Of a stretch of DNA of 60,110 nucleotides, positions 50,176 to 58,572 are shown piece by piece. The stretch's first letter is position 1, and each line of letters begins with the position of its first letter. Under the pieces are notes generated by a model. The model saw only the letters and a list, made by a program, of their open reading frames with translations. It had not been told where the DNA came from and did not search any database. This DNA is from Clostridiales bacterium. Lineage in GTDB: Bacteria > Bacillota > Clostridia > Christensenellales > Borkfalkiaceae. Where the stretch lies: positions 45,273 through 105,382 of the forward strand of contig DPGH01000014.1 in NCBI GenBank assembly GCA_003523255.1, written 5' to 3'. A program made the translations under genes and the position numbers.

Positions 50176-50787
50176 CTATACGCCGTATTTTGCCATTATT
50201 CTTAAAAGTTCGCCGAGTCCGTCGTTTATGCGCGATTCCGTATCAGAAAAAACCTCGCCCCTTTCGGCTTCGCCGATAAGCGCGGTAAGTTCCCTTACCG
50301 ACCGTTTTTCGGGCTCGGTCAAAGGATAAAACCCCGTTCTCCCGATTATTCCGCGCACGTGCGAAAAGTTTACCGAACCGCACGCTGGCGCGGGACTTTC
50401 CGAAGGTTTTTCCGAAAAATCTTCGGGATCTTTTTTTTTAATCTCGCCGTCGATCAGTTCTATCAATTCTTTTTCTTCTTTAACGCGCGGCTTTTTTGCC
50501 GGCACGAGTATAAGCGGAACCGTTAAAAGCAACCCTAAGGCAAAACTCAAATCCGCATAACGAATAAACGCTTCGTCGCGAAAGAAAATCGCCGTTTCCG
50601 CCAAAAACACGCCGCCTATCACCGCGACGTAAAAAAATCTTTTTTTTAGCCCGAAATTTTCTTTTACGAGGGCGAGCACGAGCGCAAGCGCGAACGCCGC
50701 AATCATAATCCCGTCGCCCGCAAAAAGCGCAACGCGATAAAACAACGGCGAATCCGTTCCGCCGAAAACGTTTGAAAAGTAAAACAT
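50176..50787 (-). CDS. Small membrane protein of unknown function
   Basis: This is a 203-residue protein. About three membrane helices lie within residues 15-100 (for example GIMIAAFALALVLALV and FFYVAVIGGVFLAETAIFF). A basic/acidic cytoplasmic part follows with KEEKELIELIDGEIKKKDPED and a C-terminal helical segment ending LLRIMAKYGV. I do not recognise the family. It follows addA by 62 bases. The ATG has no ribosome site, and TATTAT lies six bases upstream, so it may be leaderless or read from the add transcript. Confidence 0.6.
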   Translation of the reverse strand: MFYFSNVFGGTDSPLFYRVALFAGDGIMIAAFALALVLALVKENFGLKKRFFYVAVIGGVFLAETAIFFRDEAFIRYADLSFALGLLLTVPLILVPAKKPRVKEEKELIELIDGEIKKKDPEDFSEKPSESPAPACGSVNFSHVRGIIGRTGFYPLTEPEKRSVRELTALIGEAERGEVFSDTESRINDGLGELLRIMAKYGV

Positions 50788-50849
50788 ACGGATATAATAA
50801 CCCGCACGGCGTTAAAAAATAAATACTCTGCCGTCGAAAAAGCGCGTTA

Positions 50850-53800
50850 TCAGTCGATTTTTACCTCTTCGCCCGCGTAAACGTTTACGAGAGTTTTGGA
50901 TATAACCTTTTTACCCGTGATTTTCTCCACGGCGGCGGCGTACAAATCTAACTGTTTTCTGTACGTTTCTTTAAGCGCGGCTTTAGATTTTACCGAGTAC
51001 TTATAATCGATGATTTCGGCGTACTCGTCCGTTTCGGCGAGAAGGTCTATCACCCCCTGAACGAGAACGTCTTCTTTACTGTCTACGCCGAAAACGAGTT
51101 TTGCCGGCAAAAGCGCGATAAAACTTTTTTCCCTCGACAATTTTTTGCCCGAAAGATTTTTAAGCGAAGAGAGCGAAGCAGCCCTCTCAAGGCGGGTCGT
51201 ATCGACGTCCTTTGCTTCATCCTCGGTAAGCACCCCCGTAGATATAAGCCGCTTTATCGCCTCTTCGACGCTTTCCGACTTGTCGTAATCAAGGTATTGC
51301 AATATTTTGTGCGCGATTATGCCTTTCTCCGCGTCGGTACCTCCTTTTTCCGCTTCGTCGTAATATTCCGTGCGTACGGGCGTTTCGCGATTCAAAACGT
51401 CCGTAACGGTGCTCTTTAGCGGCAACGTGCAATCTACCGCGTACGGGTAAACGTACGTAAAGTTTTTTCGAAAGGTTTGCTCCGTTTTTTCGTCAGTTCT
51501 TCCTATAAGTACTTTTCTGACGCCGCGCCTGACTTCCGCCGAGGTAAAGTCGCTTTCAGAAGAAACTTCGAGCGGTATATCGGACGGCACGTAGTCTAAA
51601 AACCTGTTCGCGCCGACGAACTCGTTTTTTCTGCCGTCTTTATCCGCCGCGAATACGAGATGCGTCGAATACCTTGCCCGCGTCAGCGCGACGTAAAACA
51701 GTCTTAATTCCTCTTTAACGCGCTTTTTGGCAAACCCGTTTTTTATCACCCCGCGAAGCACCGTTTCTTTGGAAACTCTGTTTTCGTAATCGTAACACTT
51801 AACCGCAAACCCGTAATCTCTGTCTAACAGCACCTCCGCATAGTCCTCTTCGGAATTCATCTTTTTTTCAAGCCCGCAAACTATCGTAACGGGAAATTCT
51901 AACCCCTTAGAGGCGTGTATGGTCATAACTTTAACCGCGTTTTCAGTCCCGCCGGAAACAATCTCGAACGCTTTGCCGCCGCGGCGCACGTTCGTTAAAA
52001 ATTCTCTTACGCTTAAATCCCTGCCACCTTGTTCCGCAAGCGAAATAAACCTCTTCACCCGCACGAGTTTATCCGCGCCCCCTTGCGAGGCGAGATAAAA
52101 ACTTTCAAGCCCGCAATCGCTTATCGCGCGTTCGAGCAAGGCTTTCGCACCGACAAAGTCTGCCTGAAAGCGCAGATTTTTTATATATTCGTCAAAACGT
52201 TTTAATTTTTCCGCCGTAGCGCCCGCGCCGTTTTCTAAAAAGCATGAATACGCCTCTGCAAAACCTTTTTTGCCTCCACCGTCTACGTAGTTTAAAACTA
52301 TTTCCGCAAGTTCCTCTTCCGTAAATCCGCCGACGGGGCTTTTCATCACGACGGAAAGCGGCACGTCCTGTTTGAAATTGTCTATTATTTCGAGCAGATC
52401 CGCAAGCAAAATCGTTTCGGGAAAATCGAGTACGTTTTCGCTCACTTCCGAAGTTACCGGCACCCCGCGTTTTTTCAGCCCGGCAACGAGTTTTTGAACG
52501 TAAGCGTTGTTTTTGTTTCTCGTTAAAATAGCAACGTCGCCGAACGTTACGGGTTTATACGCGTCGGTTTTTACGTCGTAATAACTTTCTTTAAGTTCGT
52601 CCTCTATTATTTTCGCTATAAGCGCGAAAGCGTCCGGTTCGTTTTCCTCCGTTGCGGCGTTTATTTCCTGCAGAATATCGTATACGCGCGGCGTTTCTTT
52701 TTCGACGCGTTTTCTTTTTGACTTTTCGTATAAATGGAGTTTTGCTCTGCCCGCGGCGTTTACTCCGTATATCCCGCCCGAAACGAGCGCGGCGGTATCC
52801 GCGTATGATTCGCCGTAAAAATCTTTCGTCATGGAATACGAAAACACTTTGTTTGCAAAGTTTATAACCGCTTCGGACGAGCGAAAGTTATAGTTTAGCG
52901 ACACGGTTTTTTCGTTACCGCTCTCCATTTTCGCTTTTTTTGCCGTAAAAATTTCCGGACGGCACCCGCGAAAACCGTATATGCTTTGCTTTACGTCGCC
53001 CACCATAAAAAGGTTATCGCAGGATACTGCCGACAGTATCGCCTCCTGCACGCCGTTTATATCCTGATATTCGTCAACGAACACGTACGAATACTTTGTC
53101 CTTACCGAATTAAGCACGCTTTCGTCCGAAAGCGCTTTAAGCACGAAATGTTCGAGATCGGAAAAGTCCAAAAGGTTCTCGTCGCGTTTTGCCGCGGCGT
53201 ACCTTTTGCCTACGTTTTTCAATAAATCGATCATCGCAAGAGACGTTTCTTTTGCGGAATAAAATCTTTTCAGATCTTCGTTTTTATCCGAAACGTGGCG
53301 CGCGTACCGTTTGAAAATGCTTTTTAATTCGTCGCGGCAGGCAACCGCCTTTTCTTTTGCCGCAAGGGCGTTACCTTTAAGTCCCCGCTCGAAAGAAAGA
53401 ACGCTGTTATATTCTTCGAGCCCCTTTACCGCGTACACGCCGCCGTCTTTCGCCGCGGTTGCGTCCGCGATAAGGCTTTTAACGTAGTCCTCGCTTTTTT
53501 TAAACCCCTCCGCCGCAAAAGTATTAAGCGCCGCGGAGAGAACGTTTATCACTCGCGTAAGTTCCTCGGCGTAAGTGTTTTCGTATTCGGTGAGAATTCG
53601 GGCAAACCCTTCTTCCGAGTAATTTTCAAGGCATTTACGATAATATTCCTCCGGGTCTTTTTCGGACTCCGCAAAGCGGTAAACGGATTTTATCGTTTCT
53701 TTGAGTTCGGCGTCGGTGCGCCTTGCCGAAAACGCGTCGCAAAGGGACAAAAACTCTTTCGTTTTGTTTTTATACCCCTCTCTTACCGCCTCGTCAACGC

Positions 53801-54197
53801 TTTCCGATAAAAGCGTTTCGCTTTTGGCGGCGTCCGCAATCGAAAAATCAGGAGAAACGCCCGCCGCGAAAAAATACGTCCTGATAAGTCGCGAGCAAAA
53901 CGCGTGCAACGTGCATATATCCGCGCCGTCCGCATTTAAAAGTTGTTCCGAAAGATACTCGTCCCCCTCGGCGCGCTCGCTTAACGCCTTTTTGAGTTTT
54001 TGTTTCATGTCGGCTGCAGCCGCCTCGGTAAACGTTACGCACAGAACGCCGTTTACCGTTGCTTTACGGTCGGTTATAAGCCGTATGAGCCGCTCTATCA
54101 TAACGAAAGTTTTGCCGCTCCCCGCCGAAGCGGAAACGAGTATGTTGCCCTTTTCGTGCATTATAACGTCTTGTTGTTCTTTCTTTAATTCGGGCAT
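50850..54197 (-). CDS. addA: ATP-dependent helicase/nuclease subunit A
   Basis: AddA is the UvrD-type helicase and RecB-type nuclease subunit of AddAB, which resects DNA double-strand breaks for recombination. It has 1115 residues. The Q motif is LKKEQQDVI and Walker A is SASAGSGKTFVM (residues 22-32). Motif II region is FVDEYQDINGVQEAI, motif IV VSLNYNFRSS, motif V MTIHASKGLEFPV and motif VI RLFYVALTRARY. The C-terminal nuclease domain carries EIIDYKYSVKS with Asp and Lys. Its ATG overlaps the addB stop as TAATG. Confidence 0.96.
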   Translation of the reverse strand: MPELKKEQQDVIMHEKGNILVSASAGSGKTFVMIERLIRLITDRKATVNGVLCVTFTEAAAADMKQKLKKALSERAEGDEYLSEQLLNADGADICTLHAFCSRLIRTYFFAAGVSPDFSIADAAKSETLLSESVDEAVREGYKNKTKEFLSLCDAFSARRTDAELKETIKSVYRFAESEKDPEEYYRKCLENYSEEGFARILTEYENTYAEELTRVINVLSAALNTFAAEGFKKSEDYVKSLIADATAAKDGGVYAVKGLEEYNSVLSFERGLKGNALAAKEKAVACRDELKSIFKRYARHVSDKNEDLKRFYSAKETSLAMIDLLKNVGKRYAAAKRDENLLDFSDLEHFVLKALSDESVLNSVRTKYSYVFVDEYQDINGVQEAILSAVSCDNLFMVGDVKQSIYGFRGCRPEIFTAKKAKMESGNEKTVSLNYNFRSSEAVINFANKVFSYSMTKDFYGESYADTAALVSGGIYGVNAAGRAKLHLYEKSKRKRVEKETPRVYDILQEINAATEENEPDAFALIAKIIEDELKESYYDVKTDAYKPVTFGDVAILTRNKNNAYVQKLVAGLKKRGVPVTSEVSENVLDFPETILLADLLEIIDNFKQDVPLSVVMKSPVGGFTEEELAEIVLNYVDGGGKKGFAEAYSCFLENGAGATAEKLKRFDEYIKNLRFQADFVGAKALLERAISDCGLESFYLASQGGADKLVRVKRFISLAEQGGRDLSVREFLTNVRRGGKAFEIVSGGTENAVKVMTIHASKGLEFPVTIVCGLEKKMNSEEDYAEVLLDRDYGFAVKCYDYENRVSKETVLRGVIKNGFAKKRVKEELRLFYVALTRARYSTHLVFAADKDGRKNEFVGANRFLDYVPSDIPLEVSSESDFTSAEVRRGVRKVLIGRTDEKTEQTFRKNFTYVYPYAVDCTLPLKSTVTDVLNRETPVRTEYYDEAEKGGTDAEKGIIAHKILQYLDYDKSESVEEAIKRLISTGVLTEDEAKDVDTTRLERAASLSSLKNLSGKKLSREKSFIALLPAKLVFGVDSKEDVLVQGVIDLLAETDEYAEIIDYKYSVKSKAALKETYRKQLDLYAAAVEKITGKKVISKTLVNVYAGEEVKID

Positions 54198-57100
54198 TAT
54201 TCCACCTCCGTCGATTCCGCAACGACTTTTTCGTCTACCGGGCCGAGCGTTCTCTCCAGTTCTTCGTTAGTGCCGCATACGGGCGAAAACGGGCAGTTTT
54301 CGCAAACCCTGCCGTAAGGCGACGGCACTATTACGCCTTGCTCCATTTCCCTCGCCGCGGATTCGCTCGCTTTAAGCGCGTATTTTACGAACGCCCGAAG
54401 GGTTTCCTCGTCCGTCGCGCCGACGATTTTACCCTCCGATATTTCCGCGCCGTTAAACTCGCTCGCGCCGCCGCCCGCGCACGATTTATCTTGCATGCAC
54501 AGGGCTTTTTCGTCGGCAAGGGTTTTACCTTTCACCGCCGCGGCAGGGGTCGCGCCCTCCGCTTTAAATGCGTCGCTTATCGGCATATAGTACGCTCCGG
54601 CGAGTTTTTTGCCGCGTACAGCCGCCGCGTACAGATAAAGTTGAAGTTTCACCCCCGCGAAAAGCGATTTATCCGTCGCGTCTACCGCACCCGTTTTATA
54701 ATCTATTACCCTGTAATATTCGCCCGCGGTATCTATGCGGTCGATTTTACCGGCAAGGTTTATTTTACCGCCCAAAAGCGGTACGGGCGGGTATTTGCCG
54801 CCTTTGCCGAAAGTCGCCTCCGCGTCCCCGTCTAACGTAACGAAGTCCGAATTTTTATTGAAGCGATAAACTTTCAGACAAAATTTTTCGCACTCGCTGA
54901 GTACTCTTTTAAGTATTCCGCCGCTTTCACCGTCGAGTTTAAGCGCGGCGTACTCGTCAGTGGCGAGCACGCTTTCGGATACGCTTTCAAAAAGTTTTAC
55001 GGCTTCTTCTTCGGAAAAAACGCCGCGCGATTTAACGACGAATTCCTTAAAAATCGCGTGCATAAGGTTGCCGGCGGTGAGCGCGTCGCTTTTAAGCGTT
55101 TTTCTCTCTCTTACTTTAAGCCCGTGCGTAAAAAACGAACGGAAAGGACATTTATAAAAATCTTCGATAGAAGTCGGCGAAACGACCGCCCCCGTTACCA
55201 GTTCCGCATGTTCGTTTAAGCGTACTTTAACCTCTTTGTTGCACAGTTCGATAACGGGCTTTAATTTTTCGTCCGTCGCCGCGTAGAAAGCGGAAGCCGC
55301 CGTAAAATCGTTTATTTTACCCTCGCCGAACAAGCCGCACTCCCGCGCGAAAGTTTTTTCGCCCTCTTTTTCGGTCATATAACCGTTTTCGCGAGGGAAA
55401 GGCATGCAATCGAATTTATCCGTTATAAAGGCGAGCACCTCGCTTTTAACGTTTTTGCCGCCCGAAAGCGACGCCGCGGGATAAGAAACGAAAAGCCCCT
55501 TTTCAAACGAAGAAAGCGCAAGCGCGACCCCCTCCCGCGTGCGGCGGTTTACCGCTTTTATTTTGGGTTCCACAAGCACTTTAAGGTCTTTAAGGGAGTC
55601 TATGTCGTCGTCGGTTAAAAACGCCACGTCGTCTTTTACGCCGGGCACCGCAGAAGTCAACCCGGGCGCGAAAACGAATTTTGATTTAACGAGCGCGCAT
55701 TCTTTATATCCCCCGACGAAAACCGCGTCGTTATACTGCGGCAGTATCGAAAGTTTAAGCGCGTATACTCCGTTTATAAACGTCTGGCGAAACTCCGCGG
55801 GAGTAAGCGCGCCCGCGCCGATTATCTCGTCCGCCTCGGCTAAAACGCCCGTTACGGCGTCGTATATCTGGGCGTTAACCGCGCTTTCCTCGTATAAACC
55901 CGCGTCGGAGAGTTTGAGCGAAAAGTCTTGCATTTTGTCTTTCGCGTCCGCTTTTTCTATCGCCGCGTTTACGTCGAAAATATCGAAAAAAGAACAAACG
56001 TACTTTCTGAAGTTCTCTAATTTTTCCAAATCGCCGCCTTCCGGCGTGAAGGTAAAAGGTTTTTTAAATCTGTCGTAATTTACGTTGTAGGTCAAAACGT
56101 AGTTTTCAAACTCGTCGAGAAAATCCTTATCCGTAGATATAAGCGGGTTTTTATAAAACGCCTTAAACGTTTCCCTCTCGAAGTTTTTTCGATAAGAATC
56201 TACGTACGACAACACGAACGAAACGAGCGGATTAGAAAAAACAGTTTTCTTTTCGTCGAAAAAGCAAGGCACGCCGAGCGCGGAAAACGCCGATAAAAGC
56301 GCGTCTTTATACTCGCCCTCGTCCGGCACCGCCACGGTGCAATCTCTGTACCGATGCTTTCCGCTCCTGATAAGCGCGGTTATCGTTTCGGCAATGCGGA
56401 GCGTTTCTTCCTCTACCCCCTTAAAGCACGAATAAAATATTTTGTCCGTCTTTACCTTTTCAGCGGCGCGGTACGGCTTAAACACCCCGCGCGCTATTTC
56501 CTCCGCGGCACAGGGTCTATCCGCTTTAACGAACGCTTCGGAATAACTTTGCCCCGTTTCTCCCGCAATATCGCGAAAGGCGTTTACCGCCTCCCCCGTG
56601 TATGCGAAAGAGTTTTCACCGTTTACCGCTATCGCTGTAAACGACCGCGCGACCTTTAAAATTTCTTTCACGGCGCGCTTAATCTGCGCCGTAACCGAGG
56701 CAAGTCCCACAACGTATACGTCCGCGCCGCAAAGGTCCTCGTCCCGCTTTATAATATCCGGCAAACGCGCCATTATCGCGCTTTGGTCAAAAAAGTCGCG
56801 CTCCGACAAAAACGCCTCGTATGCGGAATAAATTCGGGTTAAATCGCCGAGTTTGTCTTTAAGCATGCCCTTTGCGCTTTCGCCTGCGATTTTTAAATCT
56901 TCGGGAGAAACCGCCGAACTTTTAAGTTGCGCTATCAGTTCCGAAACTGCGGCGGCAGCCCCTGCCTTTGCCCCGATGATTTTTTTTAGGGGCAACTCTT
57001 TCATTACCCTGTACACCGCCATAGAAGAGCCTTCTTTACTTAAAAGGTTAAAAGACTTTTCTTTCCGTTTGGCGTACGTGCCGAAAGACAAAATCTCCGT

Positions 57101-57268
57101 ATCGGTAGCCCCGCCGAACTCCCGCGCCACGGCGCGCTCCGCCATAAGCGAAATTTTTTCCTCGCAAAAGATAAAGGTTTTGCCGCCGTTTTTGCGTTTA
57201 GCGGACAATTCTTTTACGAGCAAAGGGAAAAGATTATATTGTGAATCGGTCGCAATGATTTTGAACAT
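54197..57268 (-). CDS. addB: ATP-dependent helicase/nuclease subunit B
   Basis: AddB is the partner subunit with an inactive helicase-like fold and a RecB nuclease domain. It has 1023 residues. The nuclease Asp-Lys motif is in YRVIDYKTGAVD. The iron-sulfur staple cysteines are a single Cys in FYKCPFRSFF and C-X2-C-X5-C in CENCPFSPVCG near the end. I find no Walker A loop at the N-terminus, where the Bacillus subunit has one. The ATG lies six bases after a TAAAAT -10 and has no ribosome site, so translation is probably leaderless. It is first in the operon, with addA coupled. Confidence 0.94.
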   Translation of the reverse strand: MFKIIATDSQYNLFPLLVKELSAKRKNGGKTFIFCEEKISLMAERAVAREFGGATDTEILSFGTYAKRKEKSFNLLSKEGSSMAVYRVMKELPLKKIIGAKAGAAAAVSELIAQLKSSAVSPEDLKIAGESAKGMLKDKLGDLTRIYSAYEAFLSERDFFDQSAIMARLPDIIKRDEDLCGADVYVVGLASVTAQIKRAVKEILKVARSFTAIAVNGENSFAYTGEAVNAFRDIAGETGQSYSEAFVKADRPCAAEEIARGVFKPYRAAEKVKTDKIFYSCFKGVEEETLRIAETITALIRSGKHRYRDCTVAVPDEGEYKDALLSAFSALGVPCFFDEKKTVFSNPLVSFVLSYVDSYRKNFERETFKAFYKNPLISTDKDFLDEFENYVLTYNVNYDRFKKPFTFTPEGGDLEKLENFRKYVCSFFDIFDVNAAIEKADAKDKMQDFSLKLSDAGLYEESAVNAQIYDAVTGVLAEADEIIGAGALTPAEFRQTFINGVYALKLSILPQYNDAVFVGGYKECALVKSKFVFAPGLTSAVPGVKDDVAFLTDDDIDSLKDLKVLVEPKIKAVNRRTREGVALALSSFEKGLFVSYPAASLSGGKNVKSEVLAFITDKFDCMPFPRENGYMTEKEGEKTFARECGLFGEGKINDFTAASAFYAATDEKLKPVIELCNKEVKVRLNEHAELVTGAVVSPTSIEDFYKCPFRSFFTHGLKVRERKTLKSDALTAGNLMHAIFKEFVVKSRGVFSEEEAVKLFESVSESVLATDEYAALKLDGESGGILKRVLSECEKFCLKVYRFNKNSDFVTLDGDAEATFGKGGKYPPVPLLGGKINLAGKIDRIDTAGEYYRVIDYKTGAVDATDKSLFAGVKLQLYLYAAAVRGKKLAGAYYMPISDAFKAEGATPAAAVKGKTLADEKALCMQDKSCAGGGASEFNGAEISEGKIVGATDEETLRAFVKYALKASESAAREMEQGVIVPSPYGRVCENCPFSPVCGTNEELERTLGPVDEKVVAESTEVE

Positions 57269-57274
57269 AAATAT

Positions 57275-57283
57275 ATTTTAACA
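57275..57283 (-). promoter_or_regulatory. Extended -10 promoter of addB
   Basis: On the minus strand TGT-TAAAAT forms an extended -10. The -35 region is weak. The predicted start of transcription coincides with the A of the addB ATG. Confidence 0.55.
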
Positions 57284-57321
57284 TAAACTTGACGGATTTA
57301 AAGAGTTTTTTGCAATTAGGT

Positions 57322-57350
57322 TTTACTTTTTTACGCTTTTATGTTAAAAT
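57322..57350 (+). promoter_or_regulatory. Sigma-A promoter of the 368-residue lipoprotein gene
   Basis: TTTACT and TAAAAT are 17 bases apart, about 37 bases before the ATG. It is divergent from the addB promoter. Confidence 0.75.
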
Positions 57351-57387
57351 TGTTTTAATCGGCGTAAATATCGCCGCGGAGAAATAT

Positions 57388-58494
57388 ATGAGAAAATTTA
57401 CTTTATCCGTTATATCCGTTTTGCTTGCGCTTACCGTTACGCTTGCCGGCTGCAGTTGCAACGCCAAAAGCGAATTATCGTTTAAAAGCGCGTATTTAGG
57501 CGAAAACGTTATCGTAGAGCCTTCTTCCGGCTACCGCGAAACGCTTACTTATAAAGTCGCGTATGCCGATTCTTATCTTTCGGAATTCGCTATTTCGGAA
57601 AGGCTTAAAAAGAATATAGACGAGGGCAAATACGGTTTTACCTTTGGCGATGGCGTTTATACCGCCGTGCTCGAAACGGTTTCTGCCGCGTCGCTTACAG
57701 GAGAAGCGGCGGAAAGCGATTTAATCGACAACTTACCGAGCGAGGCAAAAACTCTTTACAAACTTACAACCGACCTTACTCTGCCGGTAACTTACGCAAA
57801 CTGCTCTTACGACGGCAATACGGACGACTATGCTTTTACCGATAATATTAAATCTACCGTATATTTCTGCTCGTATAAATTTTCGTTTGCTCCGATATTC
57901 GTAAATACCTTTTCGCTTTACACCACCTTCTCCGCGGGAGAAGATACTGCCGTGATAGGCAGGGTGCGCACCGAAAGGACCGTAGTTTATAACCAAAAGT
58001 CCTATAAAACGACTTTGCGCTACTATGACGGAATAAAAGAAGAAAACCCCGAGTTAAAAAGCGAAAACGGGTATACGAACGATTACGAATACCGCACGCT
58101 GATAGATAACGCCGAATTGCTTTTTGCCGTGAGAAATCTTGACGTAGAACTTGAAAAGTCCGTTTATATACCCGTCGTTTCGGCTCAGTATAAAGAGGAT
58201 AAAACCCTTGCGATTAAAGCCGAATCCGCTTCAACCGAACCTAAAACGACCATAAAAGTAAACGGTACGCTGAGCGAAGAAGAATTACAGGTTATAAACT
58301 ATTCGCTTTCGATTTACGGGACGGAAAACGCGGGTATGAGACAACTTTTTTCAGTACAAAAAGCCAAAGGCGCCGCGCTTGAAAACAAAGCCTTGCTCGT
58401 TAAATACGTTGAGCCGCTCACTGCGTACGGTTTAATGGCGCCTATGGGCGTACTGGTTTATACTTTGACCGCCGCGGAATACGTAACCGCTTAA
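57388..58494 (+). CDS. Lipoprotein of unknown function
   Basis: This is a 368-residue protein with a type II signal peptide ending VTLAGC. The mature part is rich in aromatic and polar residues with many short beta strands, such as SSGYRETLTYKVAYADSYLSE and YSLSIYGTENAGMRQLF. It has no enzyme motif that I recognise. It may be a cell-surface or polymer-handling protein. GGAG precedes the ATG at 57388, and the longer open frame upstream crosses the promoter. A bidirectional terminator follows. Confidence 0.75.
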   Translation: MRKFTLSVISVLLALTVTLAGCSCNAKSELSFKSAYLGENVIVEPSSGYRETLTYKVAYADSYLSEFAISERLKKNIDEGKYGFTFGDGVYTAVLETVSAASLTGEAAESDLIDNLPSEAKTLYKLTTDLTLPVTYANCSYDGNTDDYAFTDNIKSTVYFCSYKFSFAPIFVNTFSLYTTFSAGEDTAVIGRVRTERTVVYNQKSYKTTLRYYDGIKEENPELKSENGYTNDYEYRTLIDNAELLFAVRNLDVELEKSVYIPVVSAQYKEDKTLAIKAESASTEPKTTIKVNGTLSEEELQVINYSLSIYGTENAGMRQLFSVQKAKGAALENKALLVKYVEPLTAYGLMAPMGVLVYTLTAAEYVTA

Positions 58495-58525
58495 AAATTT
58501 TTGCATTAAAAATACCGAATATAGC

Positions 58526-58561
58526 AAAAAATACAACCCCGAAAAAGGGTTGTATTTTTTT
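58526..58561. terminator. Bidirectional terminator between convergent genes
   Basis: AAAAAATACAACCC and GGGTTGTATTTTTT flank a seven-base loop. The A and T arms serve both strands. Confidence 0.93.
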
Positions 58562-58572
58562 AATCTTTTTAT

